The position numbers were made by a program, and so were the translations under genes. DNA of 22,518 bases from Candidatus Uhrbacteria bacterium (GTDB lineage: Bacteria > Patescibacteriota > Patescibacteriia > 2-12-FULL-60-25), in assembly GCA_014728435.1 (NCBI GenBank), contig WJLP01000104.1, forward strand, positions 1-22,518. Direction: 5' to 3'. Shown here piece by piece: positions 14,656 through 20,567 of the stretch. The notes under the pieces were generated by a model, which worked only from the letters and a program-made list of their open reading frames with translations, ran no database searches and was not told the origin of the DNA. Each line of letters starts with the position of its first letter. The first letter of the stretch is position 1.

Positions 14656-14672
14656 CCTAGTTATAGACTAGG
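14656..14672. promoter_or_regulatory. probable autoregulatory operator of the Rrf2/IscR-like regulator
   Basis: A perfect interrupted palindrome, CCTAGT (14656-14661), 5-base spacer, ACTAGG (14667-14672), directly follows the -10 and covers the transcription start. Dyads of this size over the core promoter are typical of Rrf2-family repressors. It lies 5 bases before the regulator's ATG. Confidence 0.6.
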
Positions 14673-14677
14673 TTATT

Positions 14678-15121
14678 ATGAATAGTTTATTTAGAGTTTC
14701 AGCCAAGAATCACGCGGGTATGATCCTTATGACAATCCTCGCCGAGGGCTCGGATCATCGAATATCGAATATCGAATATCGAACCTCGAAGGATCGGTAT
14801 GTTTCTTTGAAAGATGTGGCAGAGGAAATGGGATTATCGGTTAAGTTCTTGGAAGAGATCGCGGCCGCGTTGAAACGGGCAAGGTTAATCGAAGGCAGAA
14901 AAGGTCCGGGCGGCGGATATAGGTTGGCCAAATCGGCGGAAGATATTTCCGCGTATGACATTGTTGTGGCTTTGGAGGGGTCGATTAGTCCCATGAGTTG
15001 TGATAAATCAATTTGCCCGTTTGCGGAAAAATGTACATCAAAATCTTTATGGGTTTTTCTGCACAAAGATTTGATTAAGTCGCTTAAGAAGACATCATTG
15101 AAGCAAATAAGTAACAGATAA
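14678..15121 (+). CDS. Rrf2 family transcriptional regulator, IscR-like
   Basis: 147 residues. It has an Rrf2 winged helix: an N-terminal helix (FRVSAKNHAGMILMTILAEG), VSLKDVAEEMGLSVKFLEEIAAALKRARLIEG (42-73), and the wing motif GPGGGYRLA (76-84). Three cysteines, Cys108, Cys113 and Cys119 (C-x4-C-x5-C), stand where IscR and NsrR bind their cluster, so an Fe-S sensing role is likely. The loop between the first helix and VSLKDVA, normally only a few residues, is enlarged by about 12 residues (27-38) encoded by a 7-bp tandem array. It is first in an operon with cysteine desulfurase and NifU, behind its own operator, so it probably represses this operon when clusters are sufficient. Confidence 0.85.
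   Translation: MNSLFRVSAKNHAGMILMTILAEGSDHRISNIEYRTSKDRYVSLKDVAEEMGLSVKFLEEIAAALKRARLIEGRKGPGGGYRLAKSAEDISAYDIVVALEGSISPMSCDKSICPFAEKCTSKSLWVFLHKDLIKSLKKTSLKQISNR
14757..14791 (+). repeat. heptamer tandem array, unit ATCGAAT, inside the Rrf2 coding sequence
   Basis: Three exact ATCGAAT units (14757, 14764, 14771), then ATCGAAC (14778) and CTCGAAG (14785). The 35 bases encode about residues 27-38, an insertion in a loop of the DNA-binding domain. Confidence 0.85.
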
Positions 15122-15135
15122 AGTACAAACTATAA

Positions 15136-15160
15136 CCTTCTACGCGTAAAGCTACGAAGG
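15136..15160. repeat. imperfect hairpin between the Rrf2 gene and nifS
   Basis: Arms CCTTC (15136-15140) and GAAGG (15156-15160), with possible bulged TA/TA and GC/GC pairs inside. There is no T-run, so it is not a standard terminator. It may be a REP-like element or an RNA-processing hairpin within the operon. Confidence 0.4.
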
Positions 15161-15186
15161 TCAAGAACTGCAAACTGAAAAGAGTT

Positions 15187-16443
15187 ATGAAAGTTACTAA
15201 ACGTCAAACGTCAAACGTCAAACGTCAGGAGGTTTATTTAGATCATGCGGCGACAACGCCGGTTGATGGGCGCGTCATAAAAGCGATGATGCCGTTTTTT
15301 GATACGTGCTACGGCAACCCTTCGTCATTGCACGCTCCGGGGCAAAAAGCACATAAAGCGGTTACGGACGCGCGCAATTCGATTGCCGGGTTGTTGAACG
15401 CTCATGTTGATGAGATGGTTTTTTGTTCGGGCGGTACGGAGTCGGATAATTTGGCGATTTTGGGAACGGTCAATATGTCAAAAGCCGAGCTGAAGAGAAT
15501 GTACGGTAAAAATGCCGTACCGCATGTTGTTACTTCGGCAATCGAACATCCGGCTGTGCTGGAGCCTTTGCTTAAGTTGGAGTATCGCGGTGAGATTGAA
15601 TTGACGCAGATCAAGCCGGGTGCAAACGGCGTTGTGGCCGCAGAAGATGTTTTTAAGGCAATAAAGAGCAACACTGTGTTGGTAACAATTATGCTTGCGA
15701 ACAATGAAATAGGCACTATTCAGCCAATTGCGGAAATCGGCAAGTTGATTTTAAAGCATCGTAAGGTAAACGGGAGTATTTATCCTTATTTTCATACGGA
15801 TGCATGTCAGGCGGCCGGGTATTTGGATTTAAATGTTGAGAAACTGCATGTTGATTTGCTGACTTTAAATGGAGGAAAGATTTATGGTCCTAAAGGAGTT
15901 GGGCTGTTGTTCGTGCGCAGAAAGACAAGGATTGAGCCGCAAGTTTATGGTGGCGGGCAAGAGCGCAGGTTAAGATCCGGAACAGAAAATGTGCCGGGGA
16001 TTGCAGGGCTTGCAACTGCGCTTGATATCGCGCAAGCAAAAAGAGAGAAGGAGTCTGAAAGAATCGCTAAGCTGCGTGACAGGCTGATAAAAGGATTGCT
16101 TAAGATAGAAAAGTCCAGGTTGAATGGGGACGCTAAAAACAGATTGCCGAATAATGTGAATGTTTCTTTTATGGATATTGAGGGTGAAGCGGCAATGTTG
16201 TATTTGGATGCTAAAGGAGTATATTGCTCAACTGGATCAGCTTGCGCCTCGACATCTCTTGATCCATCCCATGTAATTTTGGCGCTTGGCATGAGTTATG
16301 AGGCGGCGCACGGATCGATGAGGCTTACGTTGGGCAAGTCTACGACAAAAAAAGATGTAGACTATGTAGTTACGATTATGCCCGGTATTGTGAGGAGGTT
16401 GAGGGAAATCAGCCCGGTGTCGTTAGACATGAAACAGTTTTAA
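15187..16443 (+). CDS. cysteine desulfurase, NifS/IscS family
   Basis: A PLP enzyme that takes sulfur from L-cysteine for Fe-S cluster assembly. Of 418 residues, the core starts VYLDHAATTPVD (16-27). Visible are GNPSSLH (43-49), GGTESDN (82-88), SAIEHPA with His121, ANNEIG (171-176), HTDACQA with Asp205 for PLP, and Lys231 in NGGKIYGPKGVG, where the usual His before the lysine is Gly. RSGTENV (263-269) and the catalytic cysteine Cys353 in STGSACAST complete the set. The first about 14 residues are not part of the normal family; residues 5-14 are encoded by four AAACGTC repeats. An AGGAGG at 15227-15232 lies inside the coding region without a usable start codon after it in frame, so the ATG at 15187 is the only plausible start. 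It is co-transcribed with the Rrf2 regulator and nifU. Confidence 0.92.
   Translation: MKVTKRQTSNVKRQEVYLDHAATTPVDGRVIKAMMPFFDTCYGNPSSLHAPGQKAHKAVTDARNSIAGLLNAHVDEMVFCSGGTESDNLAILGTVNMSKAELKRMYGKNAVPHVVTSAIEHPAVLEPLLKLEYRGEIELTQIKPGANGVVAAEDVFKAIKSNTVLVTIMLANNEIGTIQPIAEIGKLILKHRKVNGSIYPYFHTDACQAAGYLDLNVEKLHVDLLTLNGGKIYGPKGVGLLFVRRKTRIEPQVYGGGQERRLRSGTENVPGIAGLATALDIAQAKREKESERIAKLRDRLIKGLLKIEKSRLNGDAKNRLPNNVNVSFMDIEGEAAMLYLDAKGVYCSTGSACASTSLDPSHVILALGMSYEAAHGSMRLTLGKSTTKKDVDYVVTIMPGIVRRLREISPVSLDMKQF
15199..15226 (+). repeat. heptamer tandem array, unit AAACGTC, at the 5' end of the cysteine desulfurase gene
   Basis: Four exact copies at 15199, 15206, 15213 and 15220. They are read through as codons 5-14 of the desulfurase, forming an N-terminal extension before the family's normal start. 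Confidence 0.9.
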
Positions 16444-16478
16444 TTCCTCATCCAAGCTTTTCTCATATGTATGAGGAA
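16444..16478 (+). promoter_or_regulatory. alternative hairpins in the nifS-nifU spacer
   Basis: TTCCTCAT (16444-16451) is a perfect complement of ATGAGGAA (16471-16478). A nearer arm, TCTCAT (16461-16466), can pair with the same ATGAGG through a 4-base ATGT loop. The two structures are mutually exclusive. The shared 3' arm is purine-rich and precedes the nifU ribosome-binding region (AAAGGA around 16486). A processing or translational-control role is inferred. Confidence 0.4.
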
Positions 16479-16501
16479 GGTCGTAAAAGGAAATAATTAA
16501 T

Positions 16502-17167
16502 ATGAATAATAAAAAAGGACAAAAAAAGATTGATATAGCGCCAGCTAAAAACGGTGGTTCCGGTTTTTATTCGGATGTCGTGAAAGAGCATTTTTTTAAG
16601 CCTAAGAATTTTATGGAGGATGAGAGCGGGTATAAAGCTGACGGGCAGGGTATGGTTGGGAGCCCGGCTTGCGGGGATGTGATGCGGGTTTGGATACAGG
16701 TCGATGATAAGTCGAGGCGCATTAAAGATTTGAAATGGAAGACTTTTGGCTGTGCCAGTGCCATTGCGGCGACTTCGATGATGAGCGAGATGGTGACGGA
16801 AAAAGGTGGTATGACTTTGGAAGAAGCGCGCGCTTTGCGTCCGCAAGATATCACTGAAAGGTTGCATGGTTTGCCGGTTAGGAAAATACATTGTTCGGTT
16901 TTGGGCGATAAAGCTCTTAGAGCGGCGATAAATGATTATTACAGAAAGCAAGGTGAAACGGATAAGGTTGAGGTTGAAGCCGGGCGCGTTATCGACAAGG
17001 TTTTAAAGATTACGGATCAGGATATTGAGGAGGCGGTATTGGATGGAGCTGTGACATTGGAAGATGTACAGCGCAAGACCAAGGTTGGTACGGGTGATCC
17101 GTCTTGCATACCGGAGGTGGAGCAATTGATTAGGTTTTATCGAGAGAAGTATTTCGGAGCTGAATAA
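16502..17167 (+). CDS. NifU/IscU-type Fe-S scaffold protein with a decayed BFD-like domain
   Basis: 221 residues. The IscU-like domain (about 20-148) has the three ligand cysteines and the aspartate: Cys57 with Asp59 (SPACGDVM), Cys84 (TFGCASAIAATS) and Cys131 (KIHCSVLG). Assembly of [2Fe-2S]/[4Fe-4S] clusters on it is therefore plausible. Residues 160-213 follow the BFD-like [2Fe-2S] domain of NifU (VTEAEI, GAxTLEEV, T-x-x-G, SCxPEVEQLI). However, the first cysteine pair is replaced (VIDKVL) and only one of the second pair is left (Cys202 in GDPSCIPE). That domain probably no longer holds a cluster. There is no C-terminal Nfu domain. It receives sulfur from the upstream desulfurase; the spacer of 58 bases contains alternative hairpins. 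Confidence 0.9.
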   Translation: MNNKKGQKKIDIAPAKNGGSGFYSDVVKEHFFKPKNFMEDESGYKADGQGMVGSPACGDVMRVWIQVDDKSRRIKDLKWKTFGCASAIAATSMMSEMVTEKGGMTLEEARALRPQDITERLHGLPVRKIHCSVLGDKALRAAINDYYRKQGETDKVEVEAGRVIDKVLKITDQDIEEAVLDGAVTLEDVQRKTKVGTGDPSCIPEVEQLIRFYREKYFGAE

Positions 17168-17175
17168 TTTTGAAG

Positions 17176-17195
17176 TGTTCAGGCACGCCTGAACA
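17176..17195. repeat. palindrome downstream of nifU (possible second REP-like element)
   Basis: Nine-base arms TGTTCAGGC (17176-17184)/GCCTGAACA (17187-17195) around a 2-base centre. No T-run follows, and a proper terminator lies 20 bases on, so it is not the terminator itself. It differs in sequence from the palindrome at 164-183. Confidence 0.5.
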
Positions 17196-17215
17196 GTACT
17201 GTGGTTTTATTATTT

Positions 17216-17246
17216 AAGACGTCCTGTTGGGGCGTCTTGACTTTTT
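17216..17246 (+). terminator. terminator of the Rrf2-nifS-nifU operon
   Basis: Nine-bp stem (AAGACGTCC, 17216-17224, with GGGCGTCTT, 17230-17238, one G-U pair) with a TGTTG loop. GAC and five T (17242-17246) follow. Confidence 0.65.
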
Positions 17247-17264
17247 GCGCGTTTTTGGTATGTT
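17237..17264 (+). promoter_or_regulatory. promoter of the two small genes, embedded in the preceding terminator
   Basis: TTGACT (17237-17242) begins in the 3' arm of the terminator. A 16-base spacer and TATGTT (17259-17264) follow. The expected start is near 17271, giving a leader of about 27 bases with GGAGG at 17287-17291. Confidence 0.4.
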
Positions 17265-17297
17265 CCATAAGGTACATTTTAACCCTGGAGGTACAGT

Positions 17298-17495
17298 ATG
17301 AGTTATTTCATCGGGCTTTGCGTCGTGAATGAGATAGACGGCTCTCAGGAAGAAAAGGAAATTAAGCTTAAAGCCGGTACGGATGAAGGAGCGAAAATTG
17401 CGTTCAACATTTGGAAAAAAGCGAATCCCGGTAATTACAATAACGCTCCGATTCTTGGCGAGCCGAAACTGTATTTTGTGAGAAGAGTTGCTTAG
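17298..17495 (+). CDS. small protein of unknown function (paralog A)
   Basis: 65 residues behind a strong GGAGG (17287-17291), 6 bases before the ATG. Predicted order is strand (YFIGLCVVNEI), strand (EEKEIKLKAG), helix (DEGAKIAFNIWKKAN) and strand (EPKLYFVRRVA). There is no signal peptide or membrane helix, so it is probably cytoplasmic. I do not recognise the family. It shares its layout and the pattern [AT]-x-T-D-x-x-A-K-x-A-F with the next gene, which starts 10 bases after its stop. Placement between nifU and a ferredoxin suggests, but does not show, a link to Fe-S metabolism. Confidence 0.75.
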   Translation: MSYFIGLCVVNEIDGSQEEKEIKLKAGTDEGAKIAFNIWKKANPGNYNNAPILGEPKLYFVRRVA

Positions 17496-17505
17496 GAGGA
17501 AAAAA

Positions 17506-17721
17506 ATGAGTGTTAGATACTTGGTTCGATTTGAGACCAGGGCTGTACCGCCTTTTGGTGACGCAACCGATAATTGCGAAGTATTGCTTACAGCGTCTAC
17601 AGATACCGAGGCTAAGCGCGCGTTTTCCGACTTTCGTTGTGAGCACCTTATGGAATATGAGGGCAGGCAGATTGTTTCGGAAATGCGTCTCATTAAAGAA
17701 GAGGTGATGGTTCGGGGATAA
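17506..17721 (+). CDS. small protein of unknown function (paralog B)
   Basis: 71 residues. The start is the ATG at 17506 because AGGAGG (17494-17499) precedes it at the right distance; an earlier in-frame codon at 17488 overlaps the previous gene. The order is strand (VRYLVRFETRA), strand (CEVLLTAS), helix (DTEAKRAFSDFRCEHLM) and strand (RQIVSEMRLIKEE), the same as in the neighbouring 65-residue protein. The common segment reads STDTEAKRAF here and GTDEGAKIAF there. The two are probably diverged duplicates, perhaps forming a heterodimer. Function unknown. Confidence 0.75.
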   Translation: MSVRYLVRFETRAVPPFGDATDNCEVLLTASTDTEAKRAFSDFRCEHLMEYEGRQIVSEMRLIKEEVMVRG

Positions 17722-17726
17722 CTTTT

Positions 17727-17746
17727 GGAGCTTATGCTCCTTTTTT
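17727..17746 (+). terminator. rho-independent terminator after the small gene pair
   Basis: GGAGC (17727-17731), loop TTAT, GCTCC (17736-17740), then six T. Confidence 0.8.
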
Positions 17747-17789
17747 AGTACGAAACGCTAATGACGAATCGAGCTGGGTTCTGCAAGTA

Positions 17790-17818
17790 TTGACGGAAAT
17801 GGATATGAGCATTAAGCT
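17790..17818 (+). promoter_or_regulatory. promoter of the ferredoxin gene, apparently leaderless
   Basis: TTGACG (17790-17795), a 17-base spacer and TAAGCT (17813-17818). The expected start near 17825 is about 2 bases before the ATG at 17827, and no Shine-Dalgarno exists. Confidence 0.45.
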
Positions 17819-17826
17819 AATGTCAT

Positions 17827-18051
17827 ATGACAAAGAAAATTGCAAAAATTGAGGTGGATCGTGATGCTTGTATCGGCGCGGCGCCTTGTGTTACTGTCGC
17901 GCCGGGTGTGTTTCAGTTGGATGAAGAGAATAAGGCGATTATTGTTGATGCCAAGGGAGCGGATGATGATACGATTACACTCGCGGCGGAAAGTTGCCCG
18001 GTGCAGGCGATTAAATTGTTTGATGAGGATGGAGAACAGATATTTCCGTAG
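17827..18051 (+). CDS. small ferredoxin of the three-cysteine ([3Fe-4S]-like) type
   Basis: 74 residues, acidic. The motif C-I-G-A-A-P-C (Cys15, Cys21) is followed by V-A-P-G-V-F, and the third ligand is Cys57 in ESCPVQAI. The usual second cysteine (CxxC) is alanine, and the C-P before the VF segment is A-P. This is the pattern of the [3Fe-4S] ferredoxins known as P450 redox partners in actinobacteria, so a [3Fe-4S] or non-cysteine-ligated [4Fe-4S] cluster is expected. No P450 gene is visible. Placement after the nifS-nifU block suggests it is an electron carrier linked to, or matured by, that machinery. It converges on the 769-residue gene. Confidence 0.85.
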   Translation: MTKKIAKIEVDRDACIGAAPCVTVAPGVFQLDEENKAIIVDAKGADDDTITLAAESCPVQAIKLFDEDGEQIFP

Positions 18052-18078
18052 CTCGAACTTCGAATATCGAACATTGAA
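18051..18078 (+). repeat. heptamer tandem array, unit NNTCGAA, after the ferredoxin gene
   Basis: Units GCTCGAA (18051), CTTCGAA (18058), TATCGAA (18065) and CATTGAA (18072). The first base is the last base of the ferredoxin TAG stop. Confidence 0.75.
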
Positions 18079-18094
18079 TCACGATTTTTCTATG

Positions 18095-18123
18095 AAAAGA
18101 CCCCAGCGAGATGCTGGGGTTTT
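18095..18123. terminator. bidirectional terminator between ferredoxin and the 769-residue gene
   Basis: Perfect 8-bp stem ACCCCAGC (18100-18107)/GCTGGGGT (18113-18120) with a GAGAT loop. It is followed by T-rich sequence on the plus strand (TTT at 18121-18123) and by CTTTT on the minus strand (from 18098-18095). Confidence 0.75.
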
Positions 18124-18128
18124 GAGTT

Positions 18129-20438
18129 TTAGCTTTGGGGCTTTGGGGGTTTGCCCGGCGCTTCGAAATCATAGGCACGTGTTGTGCGAGCGTCCTCGTC
18201 TTTAGGAGATTTCGCTTGTGATGCCACGGAGCCGTTTTCATCAAAGCGGTAAGCTTGGGTGCCGCCGCTTGTTGCCCAGTCCACGTCGGCAATCAATTCG
18301 GGTTCATCGTCCACTTCGGGTTCGATTTCACCAAAAAGATTTGCCGGAGGGGGCGGGATATCGGCTGAGGGCGGGATCACGAATTCGTCTGATTCGGGTT
18401 CTGGTTCCGTATTTTTTTTCCCGCTTCGCAATGCACCGCGCCAGTCTTCCTGTATTTGACGGACATCAGTGTCCTCGTCCGGAAAATCAATCGAGGAAGA
18501 GCCGGAATTTTTGCAAACTTCGGGTGGATCAACGTATTTAGGTGGAGGTTGAACGGCGACTTCATCATTCCAGGCGCGCGTGCGACTACTTGCCGGATCT
18601 CTGAGGCGAGGCGGATCATCATACGAGTAGGGTACCGTGGGCGTGGTATCGCTGTCCGTCTCTGCGTCGGAGTAGCTGTCATACATGTATCGGCCGCTAA
18701 TGCGCATATCATGGCCACGATTAGCGGGGACCGGTTTTCCGACAGGCTGGCTGACCCGGGGTGTTGGCGGTTCGCGGGGAATGCACACGTCGGAATTCGC
18801 GGGCGGATGCGTTTCATCCGGAATGAAGGGCATGGTCTTGGAACGTGTGTTTTCCGAATCCGGCGGCGGTACGTTGATGCCTTGCGAGTTTGGCAAGGAG
18901 CCTGTATCCAGAGCTTCCCATGAGGCATCATCCACGAATTCTTGGAGAATCGCATCCATGTCTGCGCCGCTTAGCGGGCCTGCGGGCATGGCGGGGTGCT
19001 CGCCGGAACGGTGGCCGTCGCGGTTTGTTTTTAGCGCGCCGGGCGATTCAACCGCAGTTACGTGTCGGTCGGTTCGCCGCTTATTTTGCGTTGTAAGCTC
19101 TTGGCTGGACATTGCATTGGGCCCATGTTTAGCCAAAGGCGTTTCTTGCGCGGTATCCATGCGGTCTGAGTCGCGCATGTTTTTTGGCTTGGGTTCTTGT
19201 TCGGATGCGGATGCCGTGGAGCTAGAGCGAGCTCTGGCGGCCGCGACCTCCGGGCTGTCGGAACCCAGATGCACAGTTTTGAAATTCTCACCGCCGCGGT
19301 GGGCTCGAGCTTTTTGCTCAGCTTCTCTAAGTGGAACGTCTTCACCGAGCATTAACCGGTTAACGTCATTCGAAATGACCATACCGGGGTTGTCTCGTGC
19401 CAGGAGGTCGAGTGCCCGATGCATTTTTGTTGCAAGATCTTCGAAGTGATCCGCCGCGGCTCTGAACCGCCTGGCATCTTGTTCAAGCTCTTCCAGACCG
19501 CTGCTTTCGAGCAGGTGGGCGGCGCTGGGGAACTTGGCTGAAGAGACGGCCGAACTTTGTTTGGCGATCTCTTCGATAAGCTCGGCGTTCTTTTGCTCCA
19601 GGGCTTTGCGGGTTCTTTGTTCTTGATGAAGATCTCGCCGCAGGGCGTTATTGGCGTTTTCCAGCTCGATGACACGAGTTGAAAGTACGCTAGGCTGTTC
19701 GGCCGCTTTAGACCGCCGTGAGCGTGTTAGTTGGCTGCGAGCGGCTGAAAGCTCTTGCTCTAATGCAACGATGCGGTCGTTCAGTTCGCTGTTTAGCTTG
19801 TTCAGTTCCGCTTCTCGTTCCGACCTTTTCGCCGATTGCCTGCGAAGTTCTTTTAGCTGGCGGGAGACTTTTTGATACAACCTTAAAAATTCAACCGGGT
19901 CTTCCGGTATTTTGGGAAAATCTTTTTTGAGATTTTGCAAAAGCAACTTGAAGGTTGAATAACCTTTGCTGATATTGGCAAAAACTTCGGCTTGTTTGCC
20001 GGTTTGCCGCAGAGCACTGCTTAGCAAGATGCCCAAACTATCCAGATGTTTGATATTTTCCGGACGCAGAATATAGCCGTAGCCGCTTTCTTTAACATGA
20101 AGAGAAGTATGGGCCGGTTGCCCTGAAAGTTCGGATATGATGCCCGGAATGTTGGCAACATCCCCTTCTCGAAGTATCGCCAAAACTTGTTCGGAGATTC
20201 CATGGTTTTCTACAACAAGAGTTTTACGCTCTTCCAAAGCGCCTTCGATAACCAGAATGGCGGCACGATCTTTGCGGATCGAACCTTCTTTGATGAGTAC
20301 CGTACCGGCTTGAAAAATAATTTTTTCGGGCTTGGGTTCGCCAAAGAGCCCGAGTAATTCGTTAATTCGCTTGACTCGCGCCAGATCGATTGGAGCGCGA
20401 GGCGAATCTTTCCGCTTGGCGGGGGGGCTTTTTTCCAC
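18129..20438 (-). CDS. large protein with cNMP-binding-like domain, coiled coil and disordered acidic tail
   Basis: The start is the GTG at 20438, 5 bases after AAGGAGG (20450-20444). An in-frame ATG at 20477 sits at or before the expected transcription start and has no ribosome-binding site. Of 769 residues, about 40-150 look like a cyclic-nucleotide-binding beta roll (IIFQAGTVLIKEG, AILVIEGALEERK, ILREGDVANIPGIISEL). The phosphate-binding signature (FGE...RxA) is not there, so ligand binding is doubtful. About 195-310 is a strongly predicted coiled coil. From about 380 the protein is low in complexity, rich in Pro, Ser, Asp and Glu, with no domain that I recognise. There is no signal peptide or membrane helix. 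A scaffold or regulatory protein in the cytoplasm is possible. Function unknown. Confidence 0.7.
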   Translation of the reverse strand: MEKSPPAKRKDSPRAPIDLARVKRINELLGLFGEPKPEKIIFQAGTVLIKEGSIRKDRAAILVIEGALEERKTLVVENHGISEQVLAILREGDVANIPGIISELSGQPAHTSLHVKESGYGYILRPENIKHLDSLGILLSSALRQTGKQAEVFANISKGYSTFKLLLQNLKKDFPKIPEDPVEFLRLYQKVSRQLKELRRQSAKRSEREAELNKLNSELNDRIVALEQELSAARSQLTRSRRSKAAEQPSVLSTRVIELENANNALRRDLHQEQRTRKALEQKNAELIEEIAKQSSAVSSAKFPSAAHLLESSGLEELEQDARRFRAAADHFEDLATKMHRALDLLARDNPGMVISNDVNRLMLGEDVPLREAEQKARAHRGGENFKTVHLGSDSPEVAAARARSSSTASASEQEPKPKNMRDSDRMDTAQETPLAKHGPNAMSSQELTTQNKRRTDRHVTAVESPGALKTNRDGHRSGEHPAMPAGPLSGADMDAILQEFVDDASWEALDTGSLPNSQGINVPPPDSENTRSKTMPFIPDETHPPANSDVCIPREPPTPRVSQPVGKPVPANRGHDMRISGRYMYDSYSDAETDSDTTPTVPYSYDDPPRLRDPASSRTRAWNDEVAVQPPPKYVDPPEVCKNSGSSSIDFPDEDTDVRQIQEDWRGALRSGKKNTEPEPESDEFVIPPSADIPPPPANLFGEIEPEVDDEPELIADVDWATSGGTQAYRFDENGSVASQAKSPKDEDARTTRAYDFEAPGKPPKPQS

Positions 20439-20480
20439 TTTAGCCTCCTTGATTGTCCAAAGATCGGGAAGGAACATCTT

Positions 20481-20509
20481 AATTTAGACAGAAAAGGAAG
20501 GTTTGTCAA
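20481..20509 (-). promoter_or_regulatory. promoter of the 769-residue gene
   Basis: Minus-strand TTGACA (20509-20504), exactly 17 bases, then TAAATT (20486-20481). The expected start near 20474 leaves a leader of about 36 bases carrying the AAGGAGG, which favours the GTG start at 20438. Confidence 0.65.
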
Positions 20510-20567
20510 GGCGAAATACAGTTAAAATTATTTAATAAAATAATCGCTCCACCTGCTAATTAAAAGA

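Noticed and set aside
14757..14791. The short repeats as a CRISPR-like array
   Set aside because: The units are 7 bases with no spacers and no cas genes nearby.
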